A stretch of 64,000 nt of DNA from Paraliobacillus sp044383835 (GTDB taxonomy: Bacteria; Bacillota; Bacilli; Bacillales; Amphibacillaceae), in NCBI RefSeq assembly GCF_044383835.1, contig NZ_JBISEP010000003.1:62001-126000 (forward strand), read 5' to 3'. This document shows positions 43,213-51,743 of the stretch, one piece after another; the first letter of the stretch is position 1, and each line of letters opens with the position of its first letter. A program made the translations under genes and the position numbers. Under the pieces are notes generated by a model. It was not told the origin of the DNA, did no database searches, and saw only the letters and a program-made list of their open reading frames with translations.

Positions 43213-43545
43213 GGAAGCAACCTCCCTACAATTTGCTAGAAAATATCTTTCCTTCATGAATGAGAGCCTTGAAACAAAATATTTTCTTTCAATAAAAATG
43301 ATAAAAGAGGAATCGATATTTTTTCGCAAGTAATGTAAAGCCTAATTCAATCAGGTCAAATATATGTTGAAAAATTTTATCACTATGACTTGATTTTAAT
43401 ACATTTATGCCAAAATAGCCAAGATATTCTATTGTTGTTTATTCATTTTCACCAACTAAAAACTACCTATCGTTAGATCAAATAAAACGTATTATTGCAC
43501 GACTCCTTACCAAAAAGGCTAATGATTCATTACTGTTATTTAAAG

Positions 43546-43576
43546 AAAGAGCCAGCTATACGAACTGACTCTTTTG
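43546..43576. terminator. Hairpin terminator between glcT and ptsG
   Basis: AAAGAGCCAG and CTGACTCTTT pair with one mismatch, flanked by A- and T-runs; plausible for either strand. Confidence 0.55.
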
Positions 43577-43674
43577 CATCACACTAATTTGTTACCGCTA
43601 ACAATATAAAAAATGTGATATGTAATAACAAAAAAAACAAATGAATGCAAACATATGCTACAGAAAAAAGTTCA

Positions 43675-43725
43675 GACACCTTATCACTCGGAACAATTGA
43701 TATTCCATTTTGACAAGGTGTCCTA
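43675..43725. repeat. Inverted repeat downstream of ptsG
   Basis: GACACCTTATC and GACAAGGTGTC, 11 bases with one mismatch, about 26-base loop. Could fold as a hairpin in the ptsG 3' leader. Confidence 0.5.
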
Positions 43726-43896
43726 CACTTACTATTTTTTATTAACCATGTAAACCATTTTATTAATAACTACTCTCTAGGTGTCATTTATCTATTTTTA
43801 AGTTAGTTTACCTCATACTATGCAATTTTTTCACAAATGAATGTTGTATAAAGGTATTCGCTCTATAGATTTCACACCTTGAAAAAACTCATTCAT

Positions 43897-45357
43897 TTAT
43901 GCACGACGAATTTTGTTAATTTCATCTGCAACGAATTGAACGTTTGTACCAACAATTACTTGAATACTGTTTTTACCAACTACATTAATGCCAGCTACAC
44001 CAGTACGTTTAATTCGCTGTTGGTCCACTATATCCATATCTTTTACTTCTAATCGAAGTCTAGTAATACAGTTGTCAATAGAAGTTACGTTTTCATCCCC
44101 ACCTAGTCCAGCATAGATTTCTTTTGCCATTGTAGCAATTTCGTCTCCGCTTGCAGAGCTAGCAGTGTTTGTATCTGTTTGTTCTAGTTCGTCATCTTCT
44201 CTACCTGGAGTTTTCAAGTTAAACTTCGTAATTAAGATTCGGAAAAGCACATAATAAATAACTGCAACAACTAAACCTTGGACGAGTAACATTAACGGAA
44301 GATTTGCTATTGGTATACGCAAACTTAATACAAAGTCAACCATTCCTGCACTAAAGCCAAATCCTGCAGTCCACTCGAACGTTGCTGCTACAAATAATGA
44401 TAGACCTGTTAACGCAGCGTGTACCACATAAAGAGCTGGTGCTAAGAACATGAATGAGAATTCTAGTGGCTCCGTTACCCCTGTAAAGAACGATGCAAAT
44501 CCTGCTGCTAGTAATAATGATGCAGCTGTTTTCTTTTTATTTGTTTTTGCAGTGTGATACATAGCCAGTGCTGCCGCTGGAAGACCAAACATCATTACTG
44601 GGAAGTAACCAGCTTGGTACCTACCTGTAATACCTTTCTCACCAGTACTAGACCAGAAGTTCGCAATATCATCGATACCAGCAACATCAAACCAAAATAC
44701 CGAGTTTAATGCGTGGTGTAAACCAGTTGGAATTAATAAACGGTTGAAGAAACCGTATATACCTGCACCGGTAGCACCTAAGTCAACAATGGATTTACCA
44801 AATGAAACTAATCCTGTATAAATAACCGGCCAAACAAAGAATAAAATTCCTGATACTGCCAACATAGAAACGGCAGTCATGATTGGAACGAGTCGCTTCC
44901 CACTAAAGAAAGCTAATGCATCAGGCAATTTCACATGACTAAATCGATTATACATAATAGAAGCGACGATACCTGATATAATACCAACAAATTGATTTTC
45001 AATTTTACCAAATGCTGCGTTAACCGATTCAGCATCTATACCTTGCAATAATGCGACAGTATCTGTAGATAATAAGGTCGTTACAACTAGAAAAGCAACT
45101 AAACCACTTAATGCTGCAGAACCATCCTTATCCTTTGACATCCCTAAAGCTACCCCGACAGCGAACAAGATGGACATGTTTTCACCATTAACAATAGCCC
45201 CACCTGCATTAATTAAAAATGCCGCTATTGCGTTGCCAGAGCCCCAACCTGTAGGGTCAAGCCAATAACCGATCCCCATTAAGATCGCTGCTGCCGGCAA
45301 GACAGAAACTGGAAGCATTAGTGATCGACCGAGTTTTTGAAGATATTTCATTACCAT
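43897..45357 (-). CDS. ptsG: Glucose-family PTS EIICB (PtsG)
   Basis: 486 residues. Glucose-family EIIC (SLMLPVSVLPAAAILMGIGYW, GVTEPLEFSFMFLAP, ten membrane helices) and an EIIB with the phospho-Cys in IDNCITRLRLEV. It imports and phosphorylates glucose; EIIA is the separate crr gene upstream. Start ATG 45357 with GGAGG seven bases away (in-frame ATG 45351 is weaker). crr at 45.7 kb is on the same strand with a hairpin between. Alternatively it could transport GlcNAc, but the GlcT/RAT pair and crr point to glucose. Confidence 0.88.
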   Translation of the reverse strand: MVMKYLQKLGRSLMLPVSVLPAAAILMGIGYWLDPTGWGSGNAIAAFLINAGGAIVNGENMSILFAVGVALGMSKDKDGSAALSGLVAFLVVTTLLSTDTVALLQGIDAESVNAAFGKIENQFVGIISGIVASIMYNRFSHVKLPDALAFFSGKRLVPIMTAVSMLAVSGILFFVWPVIYTGLVSFGKSIVDLGATGAGIYGFFNRLLIPTGLHHALNSVFWFDVAGIDDIANFWSSTGEKGITGRYQAGYFPVMMFGLPAAALAMYHTAKTNKKKTAASLLLAAGFASFFTGVTEPLEFSFMFLAPALYVVHAALTGLSLFVAATFEWTAGFGFSAGMVDFVLSLRIPIANLPLMLLVQGLVVAVIYYVLFRILITKFNLKTPGREDDELEQTDTNTASSASGDEIATMAKEIYAGLGGDENVTSIDNCITRLRLEVKDMDIVDQQRIKRTGVAGINVVGKNSIQVIVGTNVQFVADEINKIRRA

Positions 45358-45722
45358 GCCTATTCCTCCCTAATTCTTTATAAAAGTATGTGTTTAAGCT
45401 TACAAAATAAAATGAATACAAACTTCTTTCGTTATAAAGCGCTACCAAAACAAAACTTGTTCCTTACAAATGCAGTTTTGATCCCTTTATTCTTAAAGTA
45501 TAATCGAATAATAGTGTTAATCAGTCATCAGTTTTCTTTTGGGATGCAAGGGACAATACATTTTGAAAAATCGTGCCTTATAACTGTTTCACTAACGAAC
45601 GTCTGTGACTTCAAACCATTATGACAACGTGCATTTTCCTTCTTTTGCTATTATCACCTCCTTAAAGGTGTCACCTGTTTGGTTTATATGAGCCAAACAG
45701 GTGCACTTCATCATTCAGCTAC
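45358..45722 (-). other. crr-ptsG intergenic region
   Basis: No gene seen. A strong hairpin (45672-45703) lies just after crr, and a cre-like string near 45434 (ATAAAGCGCTACC) could be a weak cre for ptsG. No second RAT found before ptsG. Confidence 0.5.
45672..45703 (-). repeat. Perfect hairpin after crr without a T run
   Basis: CACCTGTTTGG and CCAAACAGGTG form an 11-pair perfect stem with a 10-base loop. On the minus strand it is followed by ACACC, so it is unlikely to be a terminator; it may block 3' exonucleases or be a processing site separating crr from ptsG. Confidence 0.75.
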
Positions 45723-46202
45723 TTATTTTACCGATAATACAATTGTTTCGCCTTGCTTACATATTTTTTCTTCTGAAACATGATATGTTTTGTCACTACT
45801 GCTATTTGTAATTACAATTGGTGTAATAATACTTGGTACATTTTGCTTTACGTATTCCCAGTCGACTTCTAATAATTTTTGGCCAATGGTAACTTCATCG
45901 CCCTCATTGACAAATGCAGTAAATCCTTCTCCTTTTAATGAAACAGTCTCTAAACCGACATGAATTAAAATCTCTGTCCCATCAGTTGTTTGGATACCAA
46001 TCGCATGTTTCGTCGGAGCGACTTGGACAATTTCCCCGTCAACAGGAGCAGTTATGGCTCCTCCATCCGGTAAAACAGCCACGCCTTCTCCCATCATTTT
46101 TTGACCAAATACTGGATCTGGAACCTCTTCCATTGCCACAATTTCTCCGTTAGATGGTGCATATATATCTAACCCTGATTTTTTAAATAAGCTCTTAAGC
46201 AT
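45723..46202 (-). CDS. crr: PTS glucose-specific EIIA (Crr)
   Basis: 159 residues. Catalytic His in GTEILIHVGLETV (about His91) and supporting His in PTKHAIG. In B. subtilis this domain is fused to EIICB; here it is a separate gene just before ptsG, as in enteric bacteria. It carries phosphate from HPr to PtsG and possibly to the other EIICB at 35-37 kb. Its transcript begins with a RAT/terminator element, so GlcT appears to control the crr-ptsG operon. Confidence 0.94.
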   Translation of the reverse strand: MLKSLFKKSGLDIYAPSNGEIVAMEEVPDPVFGQKMMGEGVAVLPDGGAITAPVDGEIVQVAPTKHAIGIQTTDGTEILIHVGLETVSLKGEGFTAFVNEGDEVTIGQKLLEVDWEYVKQNVPSIITPIVITNSSSDKTYHVSEEKICKQGETIVLSVK

Positions 46203-46255
46203 GATGTTGTACTCCTTTTCAAATCAAGTGTAATGAACAAACACTTACAAACATT

Positions 46256-46325
46256 AAAAAAGGCATGGAGAAATAAAAGGATGTTTACACCCTATTTATT
46301 ACTCCATGCCTGATCAAGTCAGTAA
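46256..46325 (-). promoter_or_regulatory. RAT antiterminator overlapping a terminator ahead of crr
   Basis: Minus strand GTTACTGACTTGATCAGGC recalls the GlcT-type RAT (TTACTGATTCGATCAGGC-like) and its last bases are the 5' arm of a strong terminator (GGCATGGAG/CTCCATGCC at 46310-46262, then TTTTTT). The overlap is the hallmark of BglG-type antitermination: GlcT binding to RAT would block the hairpin. The RAT match is from memory of the consensus. Confidence 0.8.
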
Positions 46326-46407
46326 CATGTGAGTCCATATGTAGTTAAAAAGTTCTAATCAAATGAGAACGCAGTCACATAGACCGAATGAATCATTTGT
46401 TACACTT

Positions 46408-46436
46408 ATATTACAATAAAATATTATAGTTGTCTA
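46408..46436 (-). promoter_or_regulatory. Sigma-A promoter of crr
   Basis: Minus strand TAGACA, 17-base spacer, TAATAT; about 80 bases before the RAT. Confidence 0.6.
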
Positions 46437-46524
46437 TACCTTTTTAAAAATTTTTAACAAGACAGTTTGTAATGCGAATGAGTATATGTTGCTAAAATCG
46501 CTAGTATTGGAGTCATAGTTCATC

Positions 46525-47811
46525 TTAATTATTTTTTGTAAATTCGACATTATCTGATAATCTCAAGCCAATGTATGCTGCGTCAATATTTTTTATTGCC
46601 GGTAAGTTACGCAAATTTTTGTTGAAAAACCAGTAAATCGGTACGACCGCAATGCCAAGTGCGATAAAGCCAAACACAATTTGACTGCCAATCCATTCAG
46701 TTAGCGTACCACCAATCAACGATCCAATTGGCATAGCAATCGTATTGATGCTCATTAAGACAGAAAACACACGACCTAACAAGTTTTCTGGAATTGTTGT
46801 TTGAAGTAAAGCGGCAAAAAGTACATTTGTCATTCCAATTGGAATCCAAGCCATACCGAATAAAGCAATACTTACAGCAGTCCACGGTGCAATCGATGAA
46901 AGAACCCATAAGACTGAAGCTATTACAAATGAAACAATAGAGAATATACCTAATCGATATCTTTCAGCCCAAGAAGCAAAAAGTGCACCGATTAAAGTCC
47001 CAGCAGATAATGCTGCTAAGTAATATCCGTAAATATTAGAACCACCTAATGTATCTGCTAGAACTGGTAAGACTGCAATCGTCATACCAACTGCAAAATT
47101 TGCTACTACGCTTCCAAGAATGATTTTCACAAGTAAGCTACTGCGTATGACGGATACACCCTCTTTTATCTCACTTATATAGGTGCGCATTACCTTTTTA
47201 AATGATTTTTTTGCTTTTTCGTTTCGCTTTTTCTCTTTTTCTGGAACATTCAACAATAGAAATAGGAATGCCGCAATAAGAAACGTAATGGAATCAATAA
47301 TATATAAAGAAACAGCACCTACTGCTGCAACAAGAATTCCGGCGACAGCATTAAAAGTTAAATCGACACCTTGGTAAGCAAAGGAAAAAGCAGCATTCCC
47401 TTTAACTAGTTCTTCTTTTGTTAATATTTTTGGAAGGCTTGCGGATTGTGCAGGATACGCAACCTGATTGACAAGTGTGGCAAGGGGCATAATAGTAAGG
47501 ACAACCGATACATTCAGTAAGCCTAAATAATAACAAATAGGAATAGTAATAATAAGAAGAAATTCAATAAGCTGAGAAATGACTAGTGTCCATTTTAATT
47601 GCCATCGATCAACAAGAGGACCAGCTAAAAATTGGAGTGATTGAGGTAATAATGTTAAGAATCCAGCTAGTCCCGTATAAAAAGCAGACCCTCCTAAATC
47701 ATATACAAGCCACATAGCTGCTACAGCATAAAGACTATCTCCAGCATTGGAAACCAATCTCCCTAAAAATAACACTAAAAAATTTCTATTTTTAAATACA
47801 TTAATCATCAT
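46525..47811 (-). CDS. MFS transporter
   Basis: 428 residues, 12 hydrophobic helices (two groups of six), N-terminal RNFLVLFLGRLVSNAGDSLYAVAAMWLVYDLGGSAFYTGL. Of the MFS_3 type, close to macrolide/MDR exporters (Mef/YfmO-like). Start ATG 47811 after GAGGAG; the frame to GTG 47817 lies in that site. No regulator or enzyme is beside it, so the cargo is open. Confidence 0.85.
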   Translation of the reverse strand: MMINVFKNRNFLVLFLGRLVSNAGDSLYAVAAMWLVYDLGGSAFYTGLAGFLTLLPQSLQFLAGPLVDRWQLKWTLVISQLIEFLLIITIPICYYLGLLNVSVVLTIMPLATLVNQVAYPAQSASLPKILTKEELVKGNAAFSFAYQGVDLTFNAVAGILVAAVGAVSLYIIDSITFLIAAFLFLLLNVPEKEKKRNEKAKKSFKKVMRTYISEIKEGVSVIRSSLLVKIILGSVVANFAVGMTIAVLPVLADTLGGSNIYGYYLAALSAGTLIGALFASWAERYRLGIFSIVSFVIASVLWVLSSIAPWTAVSIALFGMAWIPIGMTNVLFAALLQTTIPENLLGRVFSVLMSINTIAMPIGSLIGGTLTEWIGSQIVFGFIALGIAVVPIYWFFNKNLRNLPAIKNIDAAYIGLRLSDNVEFTKNN

Positions 47812-47944
47812 TTGCACTCCTCGTTATTTACTATGATAATTAAAGTATAAATATGATTATTCGTTTATCAAACAATCTAGAACAGTAAATCTACTCAGCC
47901 TCTAGACGTAATAATGTGTACCTATTACTTCAAAGATTTTTGAA

Positions 47945-48125
47945 TGCCAGTAACTGATGGATGAATACCGCTTCTAGTTCGTTTAATTGGCTAATGTTTA
48001 ATTAATCTGTAGGAGGAGTATTGTCATCTGTTATTTGATCAAACCTATGTTTCCAATTATAAATCATATTTCCTTTACATAACCAAGCATCCATACTAAG
48101 ACCACTTTCTTACCATTATTGTATG
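47945..48125. repeat. Diverged intergenic element, copy A
   Basis: Shares colinear blocks with copy B at 61738-61896: GCC.GTA..CTGA.GGAT near the left end, AATCTGTAGG.GGA then TTG.CAT.TGTTA, TA.GTTTCCA, and TAAGACCA.TTT.CTTACCA.TATTGT. The spacing differs in places. No coding signal is obvious on either strand. By eye only. Confidence 0.6.
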
Positions 48126-48228
48126 TTTTAAAACCGACTAACTATGCCAGAAGGTTTCAAAACATACAAGAGTCTCCGTTCAGAATTCCTCAATAGGAAC
48201 GAGCAGCGACATTAGTTACCCAGTTAAA

Positions 48229-48264
48229 ATATCAGGGGCAAGAACATAACTAGTCCCTGATATT
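48229..48264 (-). terminator. Terminator after the anchored beta-rich protein
   Basis: On the minus strand the gene's stop is followed by ATATCAGGG and CCCTGATAT arms around an AT-rich loop. Closes the sigma-ABC operon. Confidence 0.7.
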
Positions 48265-48867
48265 TTATTTGGTTTCCAAGGTAATGATTAAACTTTCAGA
48301 TTCATAAAATAAAAATTTATTAACCTCTAAAATCTCATTTTCTTTAAGAGTAATTTCATAGGCTTTTTTGTTTGTAAAATCATATGTCTTAATAATATTT
48401 CTCTTAGAAGACAAAACCTGAACAAATGGTTTTTCCTTTTCGACATTTCCACTGTAACTTAAAATAAAATTCCCCGCAGGTATCTGTAAACCGACATTAT
48501 AAAAACCTGAATGATTTATCTCATACTTATCCGATTTCAAATTAATTTTATTAAAACTAGCAGGAGACATATTTACTTTACCTTCTCCCACAATCATGAC
48601 CTTTTCTCCTGTATTAAGTTTAATTCCAAGAATTTTACTTCTGTCGGATAATTGCCTTTGCATAAATCTAACTTCTTCACCTATTACTTCAATATCATAT
48701 AACCCTTGATTAATATCTTTTCCAACAACGTACTCACCTTTTGTTACATTTATTTTTTTTGCCATATTACTGTCTTTACTAATAAAGTTATTAAGGTAAG
48801 GGTATCCGATAACAGATAAAAAGATAACTACGATTAGAATGAAAACAATTGTTTTTATTCTATTCAT
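48265..48867 (-). CDS. Membrane-anchored beta-rich protein of unknown function
   Basis: 200 residues. N-terminal anchor (residues about 5-25) and an extracellular part with two similar segments built on a GxYxVGxDIxxGLYDI pattern (VTKGEYVVGKDINQGLYDI and HSGFYNVGLQIPAGNF). This pattern marks a small beta domain found in many Gram-positive surface proteins; its role is unknown. It is the last gene of the ABC/sigma operon and overlaps the ATPase by 8 bases. It could be a sensor or a target of the transporter. Confidence 0.8.
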   Translation of the reverse strand: MNRIKTIVFILIVVIFLSVIGYPYLNNFISKDSNMAKKINVTKGEYVVGKDINQGLYDIEVIGEEVRFMQRQLSDRSKILGIKLNTGEKVMIVGEGKVNMSPASFNKINLKSDKYEINHSGFYNVGLQIPAGNFILSYSGNVEKEKPFVQVLSSKRNIIKTYDFTNKKAYEITLKENEILEVNKFLFYESESLIITLETK

Positions 48868-49489
48868 GAATTAACTTCCCATCCCTCATTTGTAAAATAA
48901 CATCACATAAAGGTTCAATCTCTTCTTTATGATGACTAGCTATTATTATGGTAGCTCCTCGTTTCTTTTCTTCTAGAAGAATATCGTGTACTAACTCTAC
49001 TCCTTTATCATCAATAGCGTTTGTTGGTTCATCTAAAAGTATGATATCAGGTTTTTCGAATATAGCTTGGGCGATATTCAGTCTTTGCCTCATGCCTAAA
49101 GAATATTTTTTCACTTTTAACTTAGATTCTAGATCTAGCCCAACCCTTCTAATTGCCTCTTCAATGTCCTTGCTTGTGGCTACTTTCTTTATTTTTGATA
49201 ATATATATAAATTTGTATAAGCGTCATATTGAGGCAATAACTCCATACTTTCTATAATGATTCCAACACTAGGTGGAAAGGAGATGTCTTTATGTAATAC
49301 TTGATTATCAATACTAACTTCTCCTTCAGTAGGAACAATTAATCCCGCTAGCGTACGAAGTAACATCGTTTTGCCAGAACCATTTTTACCAAACAAGCCA
49401 TAAATATGACCTTTTTCGAACAAAAAAGAATTATCTTTTAAAACGTAATTATGTTTGATTTTTTTATTAACATTAGATATTTGAATCAT
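48860..49489 (-). CDS. ABC transporter ATPase (LanF/E-loop-like)
   Basis: 209 residues. Walker A GLFGKNGSGKT, signature SLGMRQRLNIAQA, Walker B DIILLDEPTNAID, switch His in ASHH. Where most ABC ATPases have the Q-loop, here VGIIIESMELLPQYD has a Glu, as in the E-loop of lantibiotic self-protection transporters (LanF). It works with the three membrane proteins encoded just upstream. Export of, or resistance to, a peptide is possible, but no precursor peptide or LanB/M/C enzyme is here. Confidence 0.9.
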   Translation of the reverse strand: MIQISNVNKKIKHNYVLKDNSFLFEKGHIYGLFGKNGSGKTMLLRTLAGLIVPTEGEVSIDNQVLHKDISFPPSVGIIIESMELLPQYDAYTNLYILSKIKKVATSKDIEEAIRRVGLDLESKLKVKKYSLGMRQRLNIAQAIFEKPDIILLDEPTNAIDDKGVELVHDILLEEKKRGATIIIASHHKEEIEPLCDVILQMRDGKLIHE

Positions 49490-49503
49490 TATTCTCCCTC
49501 ACT

Positions 49504-50223
49504 TTACATTAAGTCCATATTTTTGATTCTTCTTACAGAAAGACCTATTACAATAAGCTCAATAACAACTAGAATTATCATGGCATTAAAATAATTAACA
49601 CTATATATTTTGAATTCAGGTACTTGACTTAGTCCGTTTTTAAAACTCATACCATAATTAGGAAGTAAGAAATAGCTAAAAAAAGTTGAATTTTGATAGA
49701 TTTCCCCTGCAAACAAAACAGATAGTACAATGTATATATTTATCGTCAAGTGGGCAATTTCAGGTTTGATATATAACTCTAATAATTGTTGCATGCTGAA
49801 GAGTGTTACTAATGTGAGAAAATATATCAAAAAAGATTTCGATAGATTTCCAAAAGAAAATACTAAATTATCGGGAGTTGTCAATGCAAAAAGTAGAGAC
49901 TGAAAAACAATAAACGTAAAAAGAAAAAGAACCATAGATAGAAATTGTTTAATAATCCATTGAGATTTACTATAGTTTCTAATAAAAAAAACAATACTCT
50001 GAGCTTCAACTAATTTACTTAAATATCCTGAAAAATAAAAGCTGATACTTACAATTGGTAAATACCAATTTAATAAATATTTATATTCTAATTGAAATGC
50101 CGATGTAATAGGAACACCATCTAAAAAAGGAAATTGCGTATTTATAAGATTAAATTTACTAGTGAAAACAACCTGTATTATTATTGTTAGTAGCACAAAA
50201 AGAAAAAACTTTTTACTTTTCAT
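49504..50223 (-). CDS. ABC-2-like membrane protein (permease subunit 3)
   Basis: 239 residues, six hydrophobic segments, no soluble domain; typical of small ABC-2 permeases. Just after the start it has a helix, then VNYFNAMIILVVIELIVIG-type helix at the end. It overlaps the next upstream gene by one base (ATGA) and precedes the ATPase by 14 bases. Function inferred from operon position. Confidence 0.75.
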   Translation of the reverse strand: MKSKKFFLFVLLTIIIQVVFTSKFNLINTQFPFLDGVPITSAFQLEYKYLLNWYLPIVSISFYFSGYLSKLVEAQSIVFFIRNYSKSQWIIKQFLSMVLFLFTFIVFQSLLFALTTPDNLVFSFGNLSKSFLIYFLTLVTLFSMQQLLELYIKPEIAHLTINIYIVLSVLFAGEIYQNSTFFSYFLLPNYGMSFKNGLSQVPEFKIYSVNYFNAMIILVVIELIVIGLSVRRIKNMDLM

Positions 50224-50951
50224 TACATAAAATCCTTTCTTTTATAGATAGAAGATCCTATTAAACAAAAGAAAATAACAATTAGAAGTTGTCTTAAATA
50301 CAAAAATAATAAATCTTTAGCCATCCACACTTCTTCCAATAATTTGTTGTAAATGACCAGATCCTTTAACGGCCCCCATGATTGATCTAAGTACAATTTC
50401 TCAAAGAAGAATAAACCGCCTAATAATGCAAAAGTAAGAAAAAACGAGATACCAACAGAGTTAGTTAAATCTTTCATCATTTCAAACAGCAGTCCTATAC
50501 TAGTATAAAACAAAAACAAACCGAAAATATTAAAGAAACTAGCTGATGTAAAATCCATTTCTCTAAGTAGATTTTGATCAAAAAAAAGGTTAGTTAAAAG
50601 TAAGTTTACTCCAGAATGAATTGAAGAAAACAACATTGCCGATATTGTAATTTTAATTATTTTTTTAAAATAAAGTTTATCCCTTTTAGATTCTCGTATT
50701 ACATTCAGCATATTTTCTGGTAAAAAGAAATGGCTTAAGAAGATAATGAATGGAATAGTATAAAATAAACTATAAGCCTGAATAGAACTGTATCCAAATG
50801 CACTGTTATTCATAATGACTATTACATCGTATATCGTTATGTTTACAGATTTAAGAATTTCAAGACCAAAATGGTTATATCCTTGTATAAACCATACGAT
50901 AACAAAAAAAGTAATTGTTATAATAAAGAGAATCAATCTTCTAATCTTCAT
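50223..50951 (-). CDS. ABC-2-like membrane protein (permease subunit 2)
   Basis: 242 residues, about six hydrophobic helices (LILFIITITFFVIVWFIQGY first). It overlaps the gene before it by 11 bases and the one after it by a base, so all are co-translated. No family signature is seen; likely a channel subunit of the operon transporter. Confidence 0.75.
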   Translation of the reverse strand: MKIRRLILFIITITFFVIVWFIQGYNHFGLEILKSVNITIYDVIVIMNNSAFGYSSIQAYSLFYTIPFIIFLSHFFLPENMLNVIRESKRDKLYFKKIIKITISAMLFSSIHSGVNLLLTNLFFDQNLLREMDFTSASFFNIFGLFLFYTSIGLLFEMMKDLTNSVGISFFLTFALLGGLFFFEKLYLDQSWGPLKDLVIYNKLLEEVWMAKDLLFLYLRQLLIVIFFCLIGSSIYKRKDFM

Positions 50952-51711
50952 TGTATTTTACCTCATAAACAAATACTGCTATAGTAATTGTAATAACAAC
51001 ACTTGTTACTAAAATAAAAATTGGTAATAAAACATCAAATCCATATTCAGTAAAAGGTTGGAATAGATAGACTAATGATTGCTTATTCAACACCAATAAA
51101 AACCATATAAAAAAAGCAGCAGCATAAGCATATTTCATATCAAGGAAAAACAAACTTGTACTTGCTCCCAAGGTTCCAGCTAGTCCAGCTAGGAAGGAAC
51201 TTATTATAGTAAATAAAAAGATCGCGATATATGGATGGGCGATACTAAATGAAAAAAGATGATTCCCACTCGACTCCATTTCCATTAGACTTTTTGAAAA
51301 AGTTCCATTAGCAAAGATAATTGATACTAATACAAAATTAACAAATAACGATATAAACATAGTTAAAGAAGAGATAATAAAAGAGGTCAATATTTTTTCC
51401 TTGAAATAAGTTTTTCTTCCAACTTTACTAATTAAAATATTTCGATAGCCTGTTTTATAATCTTGAATTGCATCGTCAGCACCCATCAATAATAAATATA
51501 TAGGTAAAAACCACATTAATAATATTTGAGGGGCATGACCTATGCTGGAACTTGATAGAAAGAAAGCAAAAGCAGGATGAAAAACCTCTTCTGAATTACT
51601 TTGATAAATTAATAATTGTACTATCTCAAACATTGGAATAATTAACAAAACAACAAAAGAAGTAATATTTATTTTATTTCTTATCATGCGGTGTATGTGA
51701 CTATTAAACAA
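50941..51711 (-). CDS. ABC-2-like membrane protein (permease subunit 1)
   Basis: 256 residues, about six helices, start region MFNSHIHRMIRNKINITSFV. Contains the sequence GADDAIQDYKTGYRNILISKVGRKTYFKEK typical of ABC-2 permeases that act as bacitracin- or lantibiotic-type transporters. Three different permease-like genes with one ATPase is more than the usual one or two. Confidence 0.8.
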   Translation of the reverse strand: MFNSHIHRMIRNKINITSFVVLLIIPMFEIVQLLIYQSNSEEVFHPAFAFFLSSSSIGHAPQILLMWFLPIYLLLMGADDAIQDYKTGYRNILISKVGRKTYFKEKILTSFIISSLTMFISLFVNFVLVSIIFANGTFSKSLMEMESSGNHLFSFSIAHPYIAIFLFTIISSFLAGLAGTLGASTSLFFLDMKYAYAAAFFIWFLLVLNKQSLVYLFQPFTEYGFDVLLPIFILVTSVVITITIAVFVYEVKYNED

Positions 51712-51743
51712 TTTATATCACGCCATTCTATGATTTAAATTAG

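Larger units (their letters stand above)
43213..43896. other. Long non-coding stretch between glcT and ptsG
   Basis: No gene seen. Two hairpins are visible: 43546-43576 (AAAGAGCCAG/CTGACTCTTT) and 43675-43722 (GACACCTTATC/GACAAGGTGTC). Either may be a terminator; the second has no clear T run. The glcT promoter should lie in its left part. Confidence 0.5.
47812..48264. other. Intergenic region with the diverged element copy A
   Basis: No gene seen. Contains copy A of a roughly 250-bp repeat (see repeat entry) and a GGGGCA-type hairpin after the beta-rich protein gene (48229-48262). On the minus strand a 29-codon open frame near 48005-48095 reads plausibly but has no ribosome site. Confidence 0.5.

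Noticed and set aside
48005..48095. 29-codon minus-strand open frame within element copy A
   Set aside because: A stop lies just upstream in frame, no ribosome site, and the matching frame in copy B is interrupted by a stop.
49504..51711. Lantibiotic biosynthesis locus
   Set aside because: E-loop ATPase and permeases recall LanEFG, but no precursor peptide, LanM/LanB/LanC or two-component system was found.
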